Assembly: GCF_000204055.1 (NCBI RefSeq)
Contig: NW_006768766.1
Location: 2,656,524-2,720,523, forward strand
Origin: Melampsora larici-populina 98AG31
Taxonomy: Eukaryota; Basidiomycota; Pucciniomycetes; Pucciniales; Melampsoraceae
DNA: 64,000 bases
Reading direction: 5' to 3'
Below, in pieces: positions 36,651 through 49,354 of the stretch (its first letter is position 1; each line of letters opens with the position of its first letter). The notes under the pieces are model-generated. The model worked only from the letters and a program-made list of their open reading frames with translations, was not told where the DNA came from and did no database searches. The position numbers were made by a program, and so were the translations under genes.

Positions 36651-37090
36651 GTGTATACAGGCTATATTACTGCCGATTGCCACCAGATTCGGCAATCAAA
36701 CAACCCTAGGCCCATCAATCCTTTCCAATATCGCCAGAAATCTCCCTTCTAGCTTCTCGATTTGGCCATGGATGAACCCAGGGAGAGGACCAACCACGCT
36801 AATCACCCGAACTTGCCCAAAGTGGCTCCCCATTCCTCCGGCATAACCTCCAAGCCTCGAATCGGACAGGCCATGGCGAATCGAAAGACATATAAGGTGA
36901 GGCCATTCTTCCCATCACCCTCTAATCCACCAATTCTTACCCCAGTATCATCTTTTTACCCCGTTTCATTCAATCTGATTCTAATCTATCCCTCGCTCGC
37001 CATCCTTTTTCCAATTTCTCCTTTTTCTTCTATTCCAAGTCCTCATCTTATACTCTCAAGGTCATCCTTAGTCTGAGCCAAAGAATTACA

Positions 37091-40000
37091 ATGGCAACTC
37101 GTATTACTACCCCACAACGACCTATACACTCTCGTAAACCAGCTAGCAACCCAGGGATGGTTCAGCCCTCTCCTGATTCTCGCCGTCGGATGTCGATTGA
37201 AAGTACACAATCCACTGTTTCGCAGTTAACTCGCCCAAAGAAACGACTTAATCCATCTACATATCAGGAAACTGATGCTGATACCGAGACCGATACCGAA
37301 GAAGTCGTGATTGTAGAGAAACGCAAGAAATCAACCTCAAGATCGTCGACAGGTAAAGGCCAACGTAAAAAACAGACTCAGCCTAGTCAAGCGAACTCAT
37401 CAATAAATGATGTAATCCATTTTCTCAAATTGTCTGATCGATCATTCAAACTCACCTGACTTTCTTGTTTCTGTATGAAACAGGCCGTGTCCAAGAACGT
37501 CACCAAAGAAATCTTGCGAGCTGACTCGGACAATGAGAACCAGTCCTGTTCAAAACGGCGCAAAGTGGACGTTGACGGCGATACCAATAGCCAAAGCAAA
37601 CACGCTCAACTTCTAGCTTACTTTAAAGAACCAACTTATAAACTAAATGATGTGAGTTATTGAGGTTATTATCTTTTTATAACTTCTATCACCTAAGAAT
37701 CTTAATTTTGTTTTGTTTTCTGCTCTCAAAAGGACAAATCAAAGCCCGCGCTCAGCTACGCCTGCCGTTGGTGCTCTCACAGGGGGGACTCCTATCCTGT
37801 CCGAGTCAGTTATAGCAACTTGACTGGGAACCTCAAAGTACATCGAGACGGATCGACTCAATCCGGCCGATCCGATGTGGGCTGCCCAGGTCGTAATAAG
37901 GCTCGCCAAACTGACCCGTCTCTTGGTATACCTTTATCTGTTGCTGAGGTACGTAAGAAGGCAGGTGGGACTCTCAACGCTTTTGTCACAGCCACCCCAC
38001 AGGTGCCATTCTCGAACCTCATCCTCAACCAGATGGCTTGTGCCTGGCTCATCAGGCAGGCACAACCATGGAACCGAGTTCAAGACCCAATCCTCCGGGG
38101 AATGGTTTGGTACCTTCGTAAGGAGGCTAACACTGCAGACATTATTTGGGTTCCCCAAGTGGGCAGGGAAAAATGATTGGGAGTATGATTTGTCATAAAA
38201 TGGTCTATCACTCCACACCTGAGCCATAACACCCACACTACATATGTGTAGCAGGCTCAGTGAATATGTGGTTATCATGTACATACAGTTCTGCTCAGTT
38301 ATCTGCTCATCAGGACAAGTTATTCATATGTAATACATGCTGTAACTTCTTTCAGATTGAAAAAAGCTTCCAAAAGATTGACTACATACACTGACTCAAT
38401 GTTTTGGTGTGATCTCATCAACTCAACTGCATGTAACACACTTTCTGTTACTAAGACATAGCTTCAACAATATTGCCTGAGCAGCTACAGAATTATATGT
38501 AGTGAATTTTTGGGAAAAAAATTTCAAAGTCAAAAAAGTTACATGTGGTATAACATGTGATTTATTTATTCTGATGGGCAAAAAACTGAGCAGACCTGTA
38601 TGTACATGATAGACAACTATTGACTTAGCTTGCTGCACATATGTAGTGTGGGTGAAATGGCCCAGGTGTGCAGTATTAGATTCTTTTATGAAAAACTGTA
38701 CTATTAATCATTTTCCTCTGCCAAATTGGGGAAGTTGAATGATGTTTACAGTGTAACTTGTATGGTCGTCGATGGGTAGCTGATGAAGCAAAGAGCATGA
38801 ATGCTGGGTTGAAAACTTCAGTATTTGCTGAATTGAAGGCAAGTCTCATCAAATTTTCAATCGATCTTTGAAAATCAATGACTGATCTTGTTGTTTCTAG
38901 AATCTCACCTCTCGTTTCAATCTTGTTCACGACGGCTGGACGACGAAGGGAAATCGCCACGCATTCATCGGCGCATCCGTGACTTTCGTTGACGAGAGTT
39001 GGAAGTATCGCCTTCGTCACTTGAGTCTTAAGGTCATCCAATGGCATCACCACGGACCATGGCTTGCTGAACCGATGGTGCATCTTCTCACCAAACATCA
39101 ATTGTTTCAAAAGATTAGTCCTTTTCTCTCTCTTCAACATCTAAACCCGTGTACTGACATCTTTTTCTTTGTTATCTCACATGTTGCGCCAGACTACAGA
39201 CTCCGGCTCAAACAACAAAACTATGGCGGTTGAAATGCACCGACAGTTCCTTGAACAGGCCGACACCAGTGGTTACAAGTGGAACCCTACCTCGATGCAC
39301 ATTTTTTGTTTTTGTCATAAACTAGCTCTTATTGTTAATGCGGGTTTGGCTGAACTTGGTGTCAAAGCTCCACCTCCGATCAAAGCCAAGTCGGCAGGAC
39401 GTGGTTCTTTCCCCAGCATCGGTTCCATCGTTGAAGAAGAAGAGGACGAGGTTGAAGTGATTGAAAGTTTGGCACCTTCAAAACAATCAGACATCAACAA
39501 CGAAGACAGTGACCACGACGAACATGATCCTCAGGAACTTACAGACGACATTACTCCTGTAGTTGATCTAGATGACGAAGGCGAGTGGGATAATGCGGAC
39601 GCTGAGGATGAGGTGTGTCCTCAGCTTGCATTGGAAAACGAAGTGGCACCTACCCACCGAAGAGAAGCTAACAATACTGACTTCATACTACGCAAAGTAA
39701 GAAGTTATCTTTTTTTATGCATCACTTCCTCTGATTACATTTCATGTTCCAACAACTTATACCTTTTGTATGTATCAAACCAGGTTGACTTCTTAACTCG
39801 ACGCATAACTCGATCAGCGGCTTGGCGCAAAGAGTTTGAACGTGTGAGCAAGTCCAAAGGTTTTAAAGGTTCCCTGATTGCTGGTTACGGCATTCGCTGG
39901 AACATCAAGTACGAGAGTTGAAACAAGGCATGGCTTGCTAGAGACGTAAGTAATTTTTGGGCATTGATATCTCATTATCCACTACTTATCAATGTTAAAT

Positions 40001-41091
40001 GTCACTTCAGGTAATCGATCAACTTTGTAAAGACGATTTGGATGTGGTCCACGCGAAGAATCGACCTCCGCGCAAGAATGGCAAGCCCTATGGCTACTTC
40101 CACGAAATGGAGATGTCTACATCTGAATGGGCTCAGGTACATAAGGTTAACAACGAGCTTGAGGTATGTAGTCTCGTAATCCACCAACTGAGCATATCAT
40201 CAGGCTAATCAATCATTAGCACAGCCTTTCCTCAAGATGACGTTGAAGATGGAGGGCGATGGGCCCACTGGGTGCATGGTTATCCCCCAGTACGTTGAAC
40301 TTCGCCATACACTCGACCAGAAGATCGAACGATTGTCAGCATCCGATGCTATGTATCCCATGCTCGCTAAGATGAGAGAGAAGACGGAAGAATATCTCAA
40401 CGAGGCTCTATCGTGCCAAACACTCGTCATGGCGACTCTCTTACACCCCTTCTTCCGCCTCAAGTTCTTCAAGAAGTGGTTCGGTGTCAGATCAAGCATC
40501 ACTATCAAAGCTGAAGCCGATTTTCAATTGATTTACCGGGACTACGAGCAATCAGCCCCTGTCAGGACTTCAAATCCAGTCCGTGTATCGCAGAAGTCAA
40601 CCGACTCCCATGGTTCCTCTCCAAAGGCCATAATTTTTGCTCAAGATAGTGAAGATGAGTCCGAAAACGAGGAAGTATTAGACACTCAAGTAGATGACTA
40701 CTTGCGTATGACTCGTAAGATGACTTCTGCTGATTACGACGTATCCGATCCTCATGCAGCCCTTGATTGGTGGCGGGTATGTCATACTTCTTCTGCTTAT
40801 ATTGTCTTCACAAGCTGACTCATGTCTTACTCACAGGTCAATGAAAAACACTATCGAATCTTAGCATTGATGGCCAGGGACTACTTGGCTTCAACTGCAT
40901 CATCATGCGCTGCCGAGCGCATCTTCTCCTGTGCCAAAGACGTGTGCACAGGAGAATGAGGTAGCTTGCTTCCTCGGACCATTGAGTCCTTAGTCTCGAG
41001 TCGGCTGTGGTTAAGGGAAGGTGTGGACTTGGGTAAATACTATGCTGAATTAGTTGCTGCTTTTAAAAAGCTTGGTGTTGAGATGGATTAG
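37091..41091 (+). pseudogene. hAT transposase (BED zinc finger, hAT dimerisation domain), inactivated
   Basis: Multi-exon hAT transposase. Early exons 37091-37411, 37484-37651 and from 37733 encode a basic Ser/Thr-rich start and a BED-type finger (ACRWCSHRG...NLTGNLKVHRDG). After a 583-bp MITE (38151-38733) the gene resumes with DEAKSMNAGLKTSVF, a GC-AG intron (donor 38839), the RNase H-like catalytic core start LVHDGWTTKGNRHAF, TTDSGSNNKTM and MHIFCFCHKLALIVNAGL. Then comes an acidic insertion, and finally the C-terminal dimerisation block (HYRILALMARDYLA, SSCAAERIFSCA). An in-frame TGA at 40957-40959 truncates that block where the family normally has Arg. Dead because of the stop and the MITE. 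Confidence 0.85.
38151..38733. mobile_element. MITE inserted in the hAT transposase gene
   Basis: About 583 bp with about 100-bp imperfect inverted ends: TTCCCCAAGTGGGCAGGG on the left; on the right, complement of CCTCTGCCAAATTGGGGAA. Inner parts share CACCCACACTACATATGTG. AT-rich core, no coding capacity. No clear target duplication was recognised, so its superfamily is open. Confidence 0.65.
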
Positions 41092-41219
41092 TATCTCTTT
41101 TAACTTCTTGTTTTTTTTAAATTTTATTCAAAACTCTTCTTTCTGTTCCTTTGTTTCATTAACTCAAACATGATTCCCTTCAATATCCCCTTGATATGCC
41201 TATGATCTACTGTTTCAGT

Positions 41220-41400
41220 TTTTTAACTGTGTTGCGTTGCGGTAGCTTGTGTTACGTTGCGGTTTTGCTACTACGCTACCAGGAATGAATATATCGTGTT
41301 TTTTTTCTGCCGCAACGTTTCGTCGACGCAAACTGTGTCTAAAAATCATTTGAGCTACGCAACGTTGAGGGCGCTTGTTGCGCGACGTTGCGTAGCTGAC
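41220..41400. repeat. hAT subterminal repeat cluster, right
   Basis: Repeated ACGTTGCG / CGCAACGT motifs in both orientations (for example near 41245, 41315, 41357 and 41388), mirroring the cluster inside the left arm. Confidence 0.5.
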
Positions 41401-41718
41401 CCAGGGTTGACTGAGCCAGGTTTCCAAAAAAACTCACTGACTTTTTGAAAAACTCAGCAGCTTTTTCACAAAACTCGCTCACTTTTCGAGAAAACTCGAG
41501 GTTTTTTATTTGAAAACTCGAGGTTTTTTTTCTTCAAAGTCATCAATTATGCAAAGGGCTGTATTTCCCTGTGCAGTAAAGTGCTGTTTGCTTTAAAGGA
41601 AGCGGCAAAACAAAAAAATTACGTAAGGTCACATAATCCGTGGAGTGTTCACGTCAAAAATCAACGATGAGTCATAAGCCCCTCTGCGAGGGCGCGGCGC
41701 AGAGAGGGCTTTGTTAAG
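41390..41718. repeat. Right terminal inverted repeat of the hAT element
   Basis: About 330 bp, uninterrupted. From inside to outside it holds GCTACG/GGGTCAGC blocks, AAAACTCG-type repeats (41430-41530), the block AAAGGGCTGTATTTCCCTGT, and the outer end GGGCTTTGTTAAG. Confidence 0.7.
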
Positions 41719-41728
41719 CAAGGCATTC

Positions 41729-42648
41729 ATTTCCCTTTTTGCATTTCGGCATCAAACCTTCAACTTATTTTGCTTTGCACTTCTGATGAGAGAATATTGT
41801 ATTATACCCTGTTGTAGCTTCGGTTCCGAACAAACTTATCTTATCGGATCATAATATTTGAATCTCTATGAAGTGGACCGAAATGACAAAAAGTGACCTT
41901 TTGATGAGTTGCGTGAGCATTGAAAGTCGCATGCATCATGTATATGATGTCAACTTTCTCTCTCTCTTGCCGTGGCGCGATAGTTGATGTTGGTGATCTC
42001 CCGGCTCAGTCGAGTGGTCGTGATTTGCATTTTTAGATCAACACATCACGTATGATGACTGTGGAAGAAAGTCACCATGAATCAAAATTAATAGACTCTT
42101 CGGTTGATTCTGACTGTGAACGACCAACCCTTCTGGCTTGTTTTTACGCTCGCCCCTTCACTACAGCAATATCCTTTCGATGGATCTGAGGGAGCAGTGA
42201 CTCATCGTAGTGTAGATGTCACATTTCATCTTTGACTCTTGAGACAACTATCACCGGATTATCCCGTAAACTTGCGACAGAGTTATCAGACCCTTTTATT
42301 TCCTTTAATTCCATTTACAAAAGCTTGAACTGGTGTCATTCGTCTATTTATTCAGGGTCTTTTGGCTTCCTTCAGGAGTTGTTGTCTCGTTCTCCGACTT
42401 GCGCGACCTAGCTGGAAGCTCTTCAGAATTGGCGAACTGCCCCTGACAACCAGAGCGAGGAGAAGCCAAATCAATTGGTCTTAAAAGGCTATCGTGATAT
42501 CTTCTTGGCCTTCAGTCCCAGTACATACAACACAACTTCATCAACTTTCTATTCCACCTGTTCAACGAACGGATACTTCCTTTCAGCTTATCAGCATCGA
42601 TTTATACAACTTTCCTCACGAGACACATTTTGTGATATATAATTTGTC
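41729..42648. other. Intergenic, promoter region of the 596-aa gene
   Basis: No gene. The last 250 bp before ATG 42649 are pyrimidine/A-rich as in fungal promoters. Confidence 0.45.
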
Positions 42649-44504
42649 ATGGCTTCACCCCAATCCTCCACCCAGTCTACCAAGGATTTACAGCAATCGC
42701 AATTGGCTGATAATGCCTTCAACACAGCTAATCCTATGTCATCCCGGGTATCTCACGGTACGAAGGATCGATCTATGTCAACTCCAGTGAAGGGTCTCAA
42801 GAATTCTGGTAGTGCTACCCCGAAACTGTTCGACCAAGAGAAGACAGCTTTACCAGTAGACTCTCGCCACCAGCTGCATCACAATGGAAAAGGACAAGTT
42901 ACAACGGGACTGCAATCTCAACCGGCACCGAAACATGAGCCCATGTACAAAAAGTTAAATCATCTACTCCATATCCTAGAAAATACCTTTTCATCCATCC
43001 ATCCAGCCTCAGGCACACAGAGAGGACCAACCTGGTAAGTTTTCTTACTGCTTCACCGAAATCTGTCGTTGTCCGCTATTTACACATCTTGCTTTGTAGG
43101 GTCTTCATCTTGGTTCTTGCTTTCTTTCAAGGTTGTGTAGGGATCATCATCAGCATCTTATCGCCAGTTTTCCTACCGAAGAAATTTGAGAGCAGGAGCT
43201 CAATGATAGCTCCAACGGTTCCCACCATACTGGTCACATCTCCCAACAAACTCTCACTTGCACTCGACGCTCAAAAGCATTCTGTACCACTTCTGATTGC
43301 AGTCGAATCGCATTCCTTACCGGTCATCGATCTATTGCAGCAGGAGGCAATACACATCAAGACTGAGAACTTGCCTCACCTCTTTGATCAAAAGTCATCG
43401 AAAAAGTCGTTTCGATCTAAACTAGAAAATAAACGAATTCTCAACAAAGAAAAGATCCAAGCTCATAAACATGCTATCTGTGCTCTTGTTCGACCCATTC
43501 TTCTTGAAAGTCAGGATGTCTCAATCCCTCGATCCAGTTCATCCGACTCATCATCAGATAATCGCCATACTCCCTTACTCAAAAGAATGACTAAGGGCAA
43601 TTCACAAAAATCACGTAAAGAGGTATTAGGTCATCTGGAATTTTCAATTCAACGAGTTCGCCCCAAGCCTTGCCCGAACCAATCAGTTGAGCCATTTCTC
43701 ATTCGGGAGCGTGCTCAAGCTTCGGACATTAGTGAAACCTCAACCAGTGGCTCGGACACATCAAGCCCGAAGATCTCACCCGATGGCGTCTCTGCAAGCA
43801 AGGCACTTGCGTGGCCTATGATTGAAGTACCAGTTGTCAAACCAGATTCGATGCACCCCTTTCCTATCCCCGTGATTCAGATACAGGATGAAGACGAGAT
43901 GCTGCCATCGTGTTCTTCGCCTATCTCTTCACGCAGCTCTTCAGAGGCGTCAAATCACGGCATAGTTCCAAATACCTCATTTGATCACACGCGTCAGAGA
44001 TGCCAGAGTGACTCTGTGCTACGTCTCAAGTCATCACCAAAGACTTCTTCTTCTCAACAACTTCCACCACCATCAGTAACCGGTCGCCCTCCCATCACCC
44101 GGCAGCGTTGCTCACCTTCAATTCCTTCGAAACTCGGACATTCTTCTCTTCTCCGAGATCTCGTTAAACCTCCGAACCGTAGCGTTTCTACCTCATCCAC
44201 GGGCTACAAAATCAGAGGAAACCGTTCATCTTCGAGCTGTTCTTATGATTCCGCTTCAACAAATCCTTCATCCGATGACTTCTCACTCTCATCTCGTGAA
44301 TTGGACTCATCAGAAGAAGAATTCACTGCAATTCCTACCTCATATGCAATGGAACCAGATGAAATTGACATCAAGACTCCAATTCCACCACATGTTCCTT
44401 CTAACCAATTTTATAGAATGCGTGGAAATGCTATGAGAGTCCTTTCAGCTAAAGTCAATAGCCTTTCTCGTTCGTCTTCTAGTGCTAAATTTCCTACACT
44501 CTAA
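42649..44504 (+). CDS. Ser-rich protein with one membrane segment (596 aa, two exons)
   Basis: Exon 1 is 42649-43034, the intron is 43035-43099 (GTAAGT...TTTGTAG), and exon 2 is 43100-44504, joining to 596 residues. About 128 polar residues precede a hydrophobic stretch directly after the intron (VFILVLAFFQGCVGIIISIL), which I read as one transmembrane helix. The remaining 440 residues are Ser/Pro/Lys-rich and probably disordered, with many SS/SP sites and an acidic patch near the C-terminus. No catalytic domain. No broken codons and a strong codon structure suggest an active host gene, perhaps a scaffold on an internal membrane. I do not recognise the family. Confidence 0.7.
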
Positions 44505-47500
44505 TTTCACATGTTGATTACCTTTGGATGTGCTTAATTTGAGTATGAATTGTTCCACTTCATACTCCAAGACTGTTTCATTTGATGTGGTACCGCTTCA
44601 TACTTCATTTTCTATTTTTTTTTGAGAATTGCATTCTACTTACTGTCATTTGCCACATTTTTTGTTTTATGAGTACCATGGCTTGTCATTTATCCACTTT
44701 TTTTTCATTGTTTTCACTTGTAGGTAGAATATATGTGATTCTCTTTACAATTTCAAGCATTGCTCTGTTTCATTGGCCATTTTGACAATGTTGAACATAG
44801 ACCATTGGTTGAGATTCACATCTCTTGATATTTGATTTGTAGAATGTAACCAATCGTTATACATTATTTGTCTCAAATTTCACCTTGTGAAAAATCAAGA
44901 AACTTTGAATAAACACAAATTTGGTTAAACTGCTTTCTTGAGAAACTTTGTCAAGTTCATTAGGCAGTATCATCTATGACTGCAGAATGCTCCAACCCAC
45001 AAAGAGTGGGTTATTACGACTCCTTATATACAATCAGCATCATCTCACCATAACATTATGTTATCAATTCACCGTAATCTGACCCTTGTCTCTATATTTG
45101 TAGCTTTAAGCATTCCTCAGTTGACCTGATTGATTAACACACTTCCTGACTCTGTTCAACAGTCTAAGGTATAGCTCTTGTCTCTTTTCCCATAAGAACA
45201 CATTTTTTGGCTCAAACACCAGGAACTAAATGTTGTCACACTTGAATATCATTTTCCCTTTTTGATCCTTCCAGATCATATCTCTGTACACATACATTGC
45301 CATGAAATGAGCCTTTCACTATGAGGTATGATTTCCTTTTCAGAATATGGGACCTCATTGGTGTAACCCTTTGGGGCGCAGTTAAACCAGTATCACTGTA
45401 TCCGTTCCCCTGTAGCACATTGACATACACACACAGAGAGGTTTGAATAAAGACCAAATGTTTTTTGTTTGTATTCTGAGCCGTAGATCACAACACAGGC
45501 CTGAATATCCCTTTGTAGAGAGTCAATTGGCAGGAAAAGTCTCTTCCCTCAACAGTCAGATCAGGGAGAAAAGGGTTGACCCAGCCTTTCTTCAATTTTC
45601 AACCATTAGCTCTACGTCTAGCCATTGTAAACACACGCTGAGATATTTTGATTTGAAATGATTGTGATTGACCTTTGAAAGCACCATAGCTTGCTCAAAA
45701 CCAATATCTAGATAGCAAGATTGTGTTGTTAAAAGCCACTCATCATTTCAAATATCATTGACTTGCAATTCCATCTGTTTACAATTTGAAGGCACTAGCA
45801 ATGCGGTTTTGCATTCTTTTACATGTATAGTGTTTGATATAAAAATAAAGGACATCAGAAATAGATTGTGATAACTGGTGAGAATTGCAAGGGGAAACAA
45901 AGCTTTGTATTCAAAGGATATTAATAAGATAAACAAGGAAGTGGATGATACATGCAAGGTATATAATATATTTGTTGTTTTGTAATCCAATGGATAAGTG
46001 GGCAAGTTCCTTTCTATGCATCTTGACAGCACTAAATATCTCATGAAATCTGAAGAGAGTACAAATCAAACTCAACACTTGTGGAAAATGGCACCAGATT
46101 TTTTGTAGTGTAATGAGGTGGTTATGTGGGCAACATTAACTGGAATGTTATGCATTTTGTAGTGCTATGTGTCTCATGATAAGTGGGTAACACAAAAATT
46201 GATCTTGACAACTTTAATAAATGACAAAGTAAGCAAGAGACCAGTGTATGAAGTTTATGTGCTTAAATTTGATGAGATCTTCTGCATAAGGCTTGTTGAT
46301 GATGGCAGAGGATGTTTCAATGTTCTAGCATAAGGCAATCTAGGCCTCTACATGTGGCACATCCATTTTCAGAAAGTAAAGTGAAATGATTTTGGACAGA
46401 CATGATCAGACCTCCTATGTCTGATCAATGTCCCACTGTATGGGCTTCTTTAAAAAGGGCAGTCTGAAGACCTATTCAAGACATGTATCAATGTTCTACC
46501 ACAAGGCATTTGTGTGTACACATCAACGGGATACAGGGAAGTGGATGTGGTTTATATTCAAAGATATGCATGATGATCTTTCAGACACAAAGACACTCCA
46601 TCATGAATTCATGTTGTGAGGTGGGGTTTTGGAGAGGGGCACACTGATAGACACAAACTTGCCATATTGCCATGGTACTCTCAGTGAGGGTGCAGTATAC
46701 AAGATTCACCCAACCTGTTTAGAAGAAATCTTTGAGGTTCCGGGTTGTTGAGGGCAATTCTAAAGGATTCTCAGAATCCTGATAAAACCAAGCATCACAC
46801 CTATCAGTAAAGAGGAGGAAAGCAACAAGGTTGTCTGGAGATCAATTAATGATGATACAGCCATATTAATAATTGATGAACACTCAAAAAAAATCTTTTC
46901 AAATGTATTGGAAAAACTTTTTAAATAATCACAGCAAAACTGTTTGTCTCTACGTGTTTAGTGATCTTTGCTGTAGCTGTATTTACAATTTTCTGTGATG
47001 ATTCAATTTTTTTAAAATGTTCATCAATTATAATTACGGTTGTAAGGTGTTAATAGAATGAAAAATTTCTAATTGATGCATAAGAGAAAGCAAGTTTTCA
47101 GAAACAAAGACTTGATATAGTAGATTATGCAATAACTATCATGGTTAGGTTATGGGATTACAAAAGGTTGTGAGTAACATTTGCATATTGTTATGTGCTT
47201 GCACAAAATAATATAAAACATTATAAAATTAGAACTTGGATATATTTTGTTTCAATATATCCATCTGATGTTACACCCAGCAACACCGGTGGACTGATTG
47301 CTCTCCTCTTGACCAAATGCTTTGGGAGCTTGTACCTTGCAAGACAGATTATCCTGGAATTCTTCTTTCTTCAAGATGCACTATAGGAGAGTCTAGGAAG
47401 AGCATTCACAAGCATTTGGTTCAAAAAACAGCATGTTTGTCATCCTTTCTGTGGGTAAACATGGCTTGACACTTGGTGCAGCAGGGTTCTCAGTGGTTGT

Positions 47501-47836
47501 ATCCAGTTTTGATATCTTCATACATTCATACATCTGGAAGCCAGTCCATCTGAGCAACTAGACTAGTATCCTGGATGGAGTGGTTGAAGTCAAAATAGTT
47601 AAAAGTGCTACATATTTGTAGAATTAGTCTTCAACAGACTTTACCTCCAGCTGTCAAAGGATGGCCCAGGGGCGCACCCGGCCAGTGTTTTGCTCATGCG
47701 CGCAAAGGGGCATTTGGGGCTTGGGGCTCAGTTAAACACACACATTTTTTGTTGCACTCAGCCATTGCCTCTCTCAACCTTCCCCTTGCTTCTACACACA
47801 CACAATCTTTACTTCAGATTGTCAGAATCAAAAGCA
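44505..47836. other. Long AT-rich intergenic stretch, no gene seen
   Basis: Only scattered short frames without domains. Some blocks recur locally (TCAATGTTCTA near 46317 and 46487). Probably the 3' region of the 596-aa gene followed by decayed repeats. Confidence 0.45.
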
Positions 47837-48073
47837 ATGATGGCAAAAGGAACTGATACATCAAATCCATTGCCTGAAAACGGTGCTCTGCCGTATGAAA
47901 TCATCACACAAATCCTGAGTGATTTTTGGAGTCTGTTGCAAGGGGAGGATTCATCTAGTTTGGACTGGGAAGATTCATCTACAAGTATAGTGGAGGGGGA
48001 GGACTCATCTGGTCTACCAGACAAAGAGGCACCATCCAGTGTACCGGACAAACAGGATCCACCTTCTCTGTGA
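47837..48073 (+). pseudogene. Possible F-box N-terminal fragment (79 aa)
   Basis: ATG 47837 opens a short frame containing GALPYEIITQILSDF, like the first helix of fungal F-box domains. A Ser/Asp/Pro-rich stretch with degenerate GEDSS / PDKQ repeats follows, then a stop at 48073. The second half of an F-box is missing. Either a truncated copy or a small unrelated protein. Confidence 0.3.
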
Positions 48074-49354
48074 GGGTTGGGTGCTCTAAAGAGGACTCAA
48101 TGCTCACTAAGTGGGTACTAGATATTGGTTATTGTTTGAATATCTACTTTTTATATTTCAATTATAAGGTAATTACAAAAGAAATATATAAAAGATAGAG
48201 AAAGGGGAAGGGGGACTGGTCTGTTTGGATAAATCCAGACAGACTACAGTTAAATGACTCCTTAAAAGGAGATTTTTAAATATAATTATAATTAATTATA
48301 AATGAAAACTGGATCCAAGGTTTTCCTTCAAACTTCTAATTGACAGGTTGAAGAGTGAGGTCTAGATCACCACACTGGTTATTCTTATGGTCACCAACCG
48401 TGGGTTGTTCTTATGGTCACCAACCAAAGTGCTTGTATGTAGGTCACTAGCCTTGGGTTGATTTGAGGTCACCAACCTAATATGATTTCTACTTGGGGGA
48501 AGTAGAGGATCCAGAGGGGAATGAAGAATGTATTACCTACTTTTAATCAGGAAGCTGATTAAAGTTGATGAAGCTTATCACTAGTCTTATTTATATATAA
48601 GACTCTTGATATGTACTTCAATTGAACTTTAATTGTTCTTTAAAAGTAGTGGGTAATTATAGCTTGGGTTTTTCTCTGAAGGCTGAGAGAGGAGGAGTTT
48701 ATATACTCTCCTCTCAAAACCTAACTGTAGTGATATTTGTTTGTATCACTACAGTGGTTTAGGGTTTAATTATTACTGTTAGTTATGATTATTATTAATA
48801 CTACATAATTACATATACATGTTATGTAATTTATGTAGTATAAGCATTTTAACTCTTGACACTGAGTTATGAGGTGCAATTAGTGTTTTATTACATATTA
48901 CATATGATTTTAAATGTATATGTATATGTAATTAGGATGTATGTATGATTTATTACACGTTACATATGTTTTTTAAGGCCTATGTACATGTAATTAGTTG
49001 TTTATAAGGTGGTTATCTATGTTACAAGTTAGTCTTTGGGTACATACATATGTACCCAGGGCTGACATTCTCCATACGCCCAACTCCTTGGTTTTTGATT
49101 GGTTAGCAAAACATGTTCAAGAGCTATCATATCAACTTATTTCGTTTATATCCATGTGTACCATGCAGAGCGCGCAAAGACTCTTTCGGACAACTGGACC
49201 AATTCTATCTATAGCCCAGACCTCTCGTGCCCTTTTAAGCGCCTTTGTATTGATAATTTGTGGTACGCACAAGCAGGCAAAGTTGCCAAGTATGATTCCA
49301 AAGAAGGTAATTCTCCAAATTAGAAACTCTGTACAGGCCCAAAATTTGATACAA
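48074..49354. other. AT-rich region, LTR-like in character, with short repeats and a hairpin
   Basis: Contains four GGTCAC(C/T)A(A/G)CC units (48389, 48415, 48442, 48467; spacing 25-27 bp) and a perfect 12-bp hairpin (48724-48735 with 48744-48755, arm ACTGTAGTGATA). A 74-codon frame at 49099-49323 has no recognised domain. No LTR boundaries could be fixed. Confidence 0.4.

Larger units (their letters stand above)
34396..41718 (+). mobile_element. hAT transposon with long terminal inverted repeats, 7.3 kb, with nested insertions
   Basis: The left end (34396 onward, CTTGACAAAGCCC) and the right end (complement from 41718, CTTAACAAAGCCC) begin a long diverged inverted repeat. The right arm is continuous over about 41390-41718. 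The left arm occurs in three pieces (34396-34438, about 34909-35012, about 36281-36470) separated by insertions. The ten bases CAAGGCATTC flank both ends directly; an 8-bp duplication, expected for hAT, fits inside them. The transposase gene lies between the arms. Confidence 0.75.

Noticed and set aside
47690..47836. Upstream extension of the 47837 open frame (to 47690)
   Set aside because: An earlier ATG exists but the added residues are low-quality and poly-CA-like; the start at 47837 directly precedes the F-box-like block.
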